64,000 nt of DNA from Corynebacterium afermentans subsp. lipophilum. Lineage in GTDB: Bacteria > Actinomycetota > Actinomycetes > Mycobacteriales > Mycobacteriaceae. A program made the translations under genes and the position numbers. The DNA lies in assembly GCF_030408375.1 (NCBI RefSeq), contig NZ_CP046530.1, positions 620,001-684,000 of the forward strand. The letters run 5' to 3'. Positions 63,945 through 64,000 of this stretch are shown piece by piece; within the stretch, counting starts at the first letter, position 1; every line of letters begins with the position of its first letter. The notes beneath the pieces are model-generated. The model ran no database searches. It was not told the origin of the DNA and saw only the letters and a program-made list of their open reading frames with translations.

Positions 63945-64000
63945 ATGACTGATCTGACCCTGGGATTGAATCCGCAGCAACAGGCCGCCGTCGTCCATGA
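63945..64000 (+). CDS. UvrD/PcrA-type DNA helicase, N-terminal start only
   Basis: The ATG at 63945 opens MTDLTLGLNPQQQAAVVH and runs off the end of the window. LNPQQQAAV is the Q-motif of superfamily 1A helicases of the UvrD/PcrA type. The order pgi, chorismate mutase, uvrD/pcrA is conserved in corynebacteria and supports the call. Confidence 0.75.
   Translation, partial: MTDLTLGLNPQQQAAVVH

Overview
This is a high-GC actinobacterial chromosome segment, almost certainly from the genus Corynebacterium. The 16S rRNA reads as Corynebacterium. The tmRNA tag (AEKNSQRDYALAA) and the gene blocks ftsEX-smpB-ssrA, pgi-chorismate mutase-uvrD, mctC with its DUF485 partner, sepH and rpf all fit that genus. 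No prophage, insertion sequence, CRISPR array or large genomic island is visible. The window is mostly core chromosome with several small decayed or accessory spots.

Layout. 1-2.4 kb: end of an MpaB/latex-clearing-type oxygenase and a succinate-semialdehyde-type aldehyde dehydrogenase. 2.5-5.8 kb: ftsE, ftsX, smpB, a short-chain dehydrogenase and ssrA. 5.9-9.3 kb: a flavin monooxygenase, a lipoprotein and two tandem secreted META-domain proteins. 9.3-12.3 kb: remains of a beta-ketoadipate cluster (pcaJ, pcaI, divergent pcaR, and a pcaF-type thiolase that has lost its C-terminal third). 12.3-16.1 kb: a four-gene siderophore ABC importer behind two DtxR-like boxes. 16.1-22.1 kb: a complete 16S-23S-5S rRNA operon, followed by about 590 bp of degenerate repeats without a convincing gene. 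22.6-32.4 kb: a membrane protein, an XPB helicase, an orphan ParD-type antitoxin, an ABC exporter, a FAD/Fe-S dehydrogenase, the Rv0862c-type helicase-associated protein and a small conserved protein. 32.5-40.3 kb: a paired palindromic element, rpf, a cold-shock protein, a glutaminyl-cyclase-like lipoprotein, a purine permease, an RNA methyltransferase and sepH. 40.5-45.4 kb: gltA, an FKBP isomerase, an aldo/keto reductase and a monocarboxylate symporter. 45.4-52 kb: a Tat-exported DUF1906 protein, a hemolysin III protein, tRNA-Arg(CCU), a DoxX protein, a carotenoid-desaturase-like oxidoreductase, and a tightly overlapping cysQ-thyA-folA-mycoredoxin operon. 52-64 kb: lhr helicase, a DUF222/HNH protein, nei, a DedA protein, a glutamate-cysteine ligase homologue, pgi, an mhuD-type heme oxygenase, chorismate mutase and the first codons of uvrD/pcrA.

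Three genes look broken: the thiolase (3' deletion), the glutamate-cysteine ligase homologue (one in-frame TAG) and the MhuD-type heme oxygenase (one extra A in an A-run). The first reads as a real deletion. The other two may be genuine mutations or base-calling errors. Iron recurs as a theme: a DtxR-controlled siderophore importer sits next to the truncated thiolase, and the heme-degrading enzyme is frameshifted. I see no clear new defence system or biosynthetic cluster. The most unexplained structures are the paired GATCGTCTAGC palindromes before rpf and the repeat array behind the rRNA operon.
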